Source: Crotophaga sulcirostris (Eukaryota > Chordata > Aves > Cuculiformes > Crotophagidae). Taken from it: a stretch of DNA of 64,000 bases. The notes beneath the pieces are model-generated. The model had not been told where the DNA came from. It did not search any database and saw nothing but the letters and a program-made list of their open reading frames with translations. Position numbers and translations under genes: made by a program. The stretch's first letter is position 1, and every line of letters starts with the position of its first letter. Location: contig VYZB01000118.1 of NCBI GenBank assembly GCA_013397455.1, positions 1,319,669 through 1,383,668 on the forward strand, written 5' to 3'. Below, piece after piece: positions 62,061 to 64,000 of the stretch.

Positions 62061-64000
62061 GGAATAGCAGCCTAAACTTTGGATTGCAGTAAATCCAGCA
62101 TCCATCTCTAAGGCACTGAGGATAACGTAAACCACTTCAGTAAAAAGGGGATCGATTAAAATTCAAGTCTCTGCACAAATGCAGTCTTTATCAATCGTTT
62201 CAAAAAATGCCAAAAATCCCAAGGTATTATGATTATCACTAGACCTAGATGTTTAGGTAACTAAATTTAGATACATTTAAACAAACAAAGTTATCTTCCT
62301 GCCTGCATGAAAAAGTTACTGAAGTATTCTGTTAATGATATTTTATTTTGTTTTACAGTACAGTATCTTTAGTATGACCACTGCTAAATACAAAGTTGGA
62401 CAATTATTTAAAAAAAACAAAACCTAGAAATAAGAATATTGCCAAACTACTGATTATATTTTAGCTTATTATGTAGTATGGAATATATCATATTTTTACA
62501 GAAAAAATCGTAAACCAAAAAGCCAGAATCCGCCAATGGACACTACAGGAATCCTGAACAGGCTTAGACTTGTATGTTGTATGAATGGCAATAAAAGCAC
62601 AGTTTTATTATGTGCTTTATGACATTGGTGTCACTTATCACCACGTCTTATAAGCAGCTGTATGTGAAAACAAGATGCTGGTATTACAGCATGATGACTT
62701 TCAAATCTGGAGCAAAACTGCTTATTTGCTTTCTCGCTTACTAAGTATTTGGCTACTTACCTCACCAATTTACCTGAAGCCTACTGAGAGACTTCCAGGC
62801 ATCTCTATCAGAAGAAAGTGACTTTACATTTCTGCTCTGAAGAAATATAACGCATGATGGCATTAATTACTCTAGTCAAGATATGACTATTTGCTCTGTG
62901 AGAGTGCAACCTTTCAGAGAAGAGTTTGTCTTCATCTCTCTTTCTTTTTTTCTGTACTACAACAGATAGCAATTCACAGGTTTTGCCATTTATTTTTTTT
63001 TAGTGCAATGCACTTATTTAAAGAGCAGCAAAGAAAGTATGTCAAAGATCTGAAGGTAAAGCATTTTTTCTCTTGTGTTTCAGGTATCTCATTTGCAATT
63101 GTCTATAAGGTTAGGCATACAAACTGTAGTTCACGTGGTTTTGAAGATAAAATTGTTAACAGAAAAGAGAAAACAAAAGGCAAATTCTGTTTTTTAAAAG
63201 AAATTCTAAAATGATCAAACAATGCTAAATGTAAATTTTACGTAAAAATAAAAATGTGGGAACTAAGAATCTTCTGTTCCATATAAATGACTTTCCAAAA
63301 GAAAATGTTACTATTAGCACTCTTCTATATTATCTCCACAAAAGCAGAAAGCACAAATCCTCTCTGGGAAGATGTATGTCACAAGAGGACAACACATTAT
63401 CTACAGCTGTATTTCCTATTAGATGTTCACTCAACATGTTAAAAAAATGGCTTTTCAACGGTGCACATCCACATTATGATATCTAATTCCGACCCTCCCA
63501 TGACAGTTCTCTCTGGGCCTAGTTAATGGGCCAGATACTCTGCTACTCTAAATCTGGGACATCAGAACTGACTTTCATGGAAGTTAAGGAGATAAACACC
63601 ATCAGCATGTGACCTGCATTTATGCTGAATTTAAAATTCAGATTGTTGTTTGTCTGTCTATTTCAAGTTGGATCAAGAGGGAAAAAAAGAGTAGTAGGTT
63701 TAGTATTTGGTATTTGGGGTTTGGAAATTGGGGAAATTGGGGTTGGGAAGTGGTTACATATGAGGAACAAATAATTACTCATTACTTGGAAATAATTAAA
63801 AGAACAGTCAGAAACAAGGCATGACTTCTATAATAGAAACTATATCTAATCACATAAAGCCTTATCCTTTAGAATAATCCATCTTCTAAAGTACTAACTG
63901 AAATACTCAAATGACATGCTTCCTACTTAAGAAAGATGAGGAAATAACTCATCAACATACTCAGCTATTAGAACTGGTGACTATAACTACAGAAAACAAT

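Larger units (their letters stand above)
27492..64000 (-). other. THSD7A: THSD7A first intron (partial, more than 36 kb)
   Basis: This lies upstream of the 26660-27491 exon, whose first bases complete a split Gly codon, so an upstream coding exon with the signal peptide must exist. I see no GC-rich signal-peptide exon, CpG island or promoter in the window. Repeats recognised inside are listed separately. Otherwise it is AT-rich, with nothing recognised in 27500-29514, 29906-33043, 33182-34264, 34421-39170, 39249-40059, 40201-42520, 43113-45432, 45508-50589, 50816-55436, 55831-60101 (apart from simple repeats), 60152-61362 and 62061-64000, except the open frame at 46212-46625. Confidence 0.75.

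Noticed and set aside
61629..62075. Plus-strand open frame of 148 codons
   Set aside because: It starts inside an LTR and runs into a pyrimidine-rich tract. Its Ser/Pro/His-rich composition follows the base bias and no domain is visible.
1..64000. CRISPR array, prokaryotic operon, rRNA or tRNA gene
   Set aside because: No regularly spaced direct repeats, no closely packed frames with ribosome binding sites, and no cloverleaf or rRNA core sequence was seen. The spliced exons and CR1 LINEs are vertebrate.
27600..64000. THSD7A signal-peptide exon and promoter
   Set aside because: I looked for a GC-rich exon with a Leu-rich start ending in a donor of matching phase on the minus strand and found none. 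It is expected beyond the right end.

Overview
The window looks like part of a bird chromosome. It is AT-rich, intron-dominated and vertebrate in character: coding blocks are short, bounded by AG/GT splice sites and separated by kilobases of non-coding DNA. The interspersed repeats are almost all CR1 LINEs (the main avian and reptilian retrotransposon), plus LTRs of a type I associate with avian ERVL elements. A run of five Ns at 48006-48010 shows it comes from an assembly. The CR1 and LTR types suggest a neoavian rather than a galliform bird, but the species cannot be fixed from this sequence.

One protein-coding gene is supported: THSD7A (thrombospondin type-1 domain-containing 7A), on the minus strand. 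Four consecutive coding exons are visible at 27491-26660, 11454-11206, 9647-9466 and 3747-3592. Their reading phases join without a break, giving roughly 470 residues of the N-terminal extracellular part. The signal-peptide exon lies beyond the right end. The rest of the ectodomain, the transmembrane segment and the cytoplasmic tail lie beyond the left end.

Layout, left to right. 1-3591 is intron with two opposed CR1 fragments (617-1823 minus, 1986-2670 plus). 3748-9465 is intron with a GC-richer block at 8150-8645 that ends in a perfect hairpin. 9648-11205 is a short featureless intron. 11455-26659 is a 15.2 kb intron with at least seven CR1 pieces, young and very old. 27492-64000 is the downstream part of a very large first intron, with further CR1 pieces, one near-complete solo LTR (42521-43112), one truncated LTR (61363-61760), simple repeats and long stretches with nothing recognisable.

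There is no operon logic, CRISPR array, rRNA or tRNA gene, and no second host gene that I can support. The most informative unexplained items are an open frame of 137 codons at 46212-46625, the hairpin at 8619-8645, several heavily eroded CR1 copies of a type familiar from turtle and crocodilian genomes, and a pyrimidine-rich tract after the second LTR. I found no convincing undescribed biological system here.
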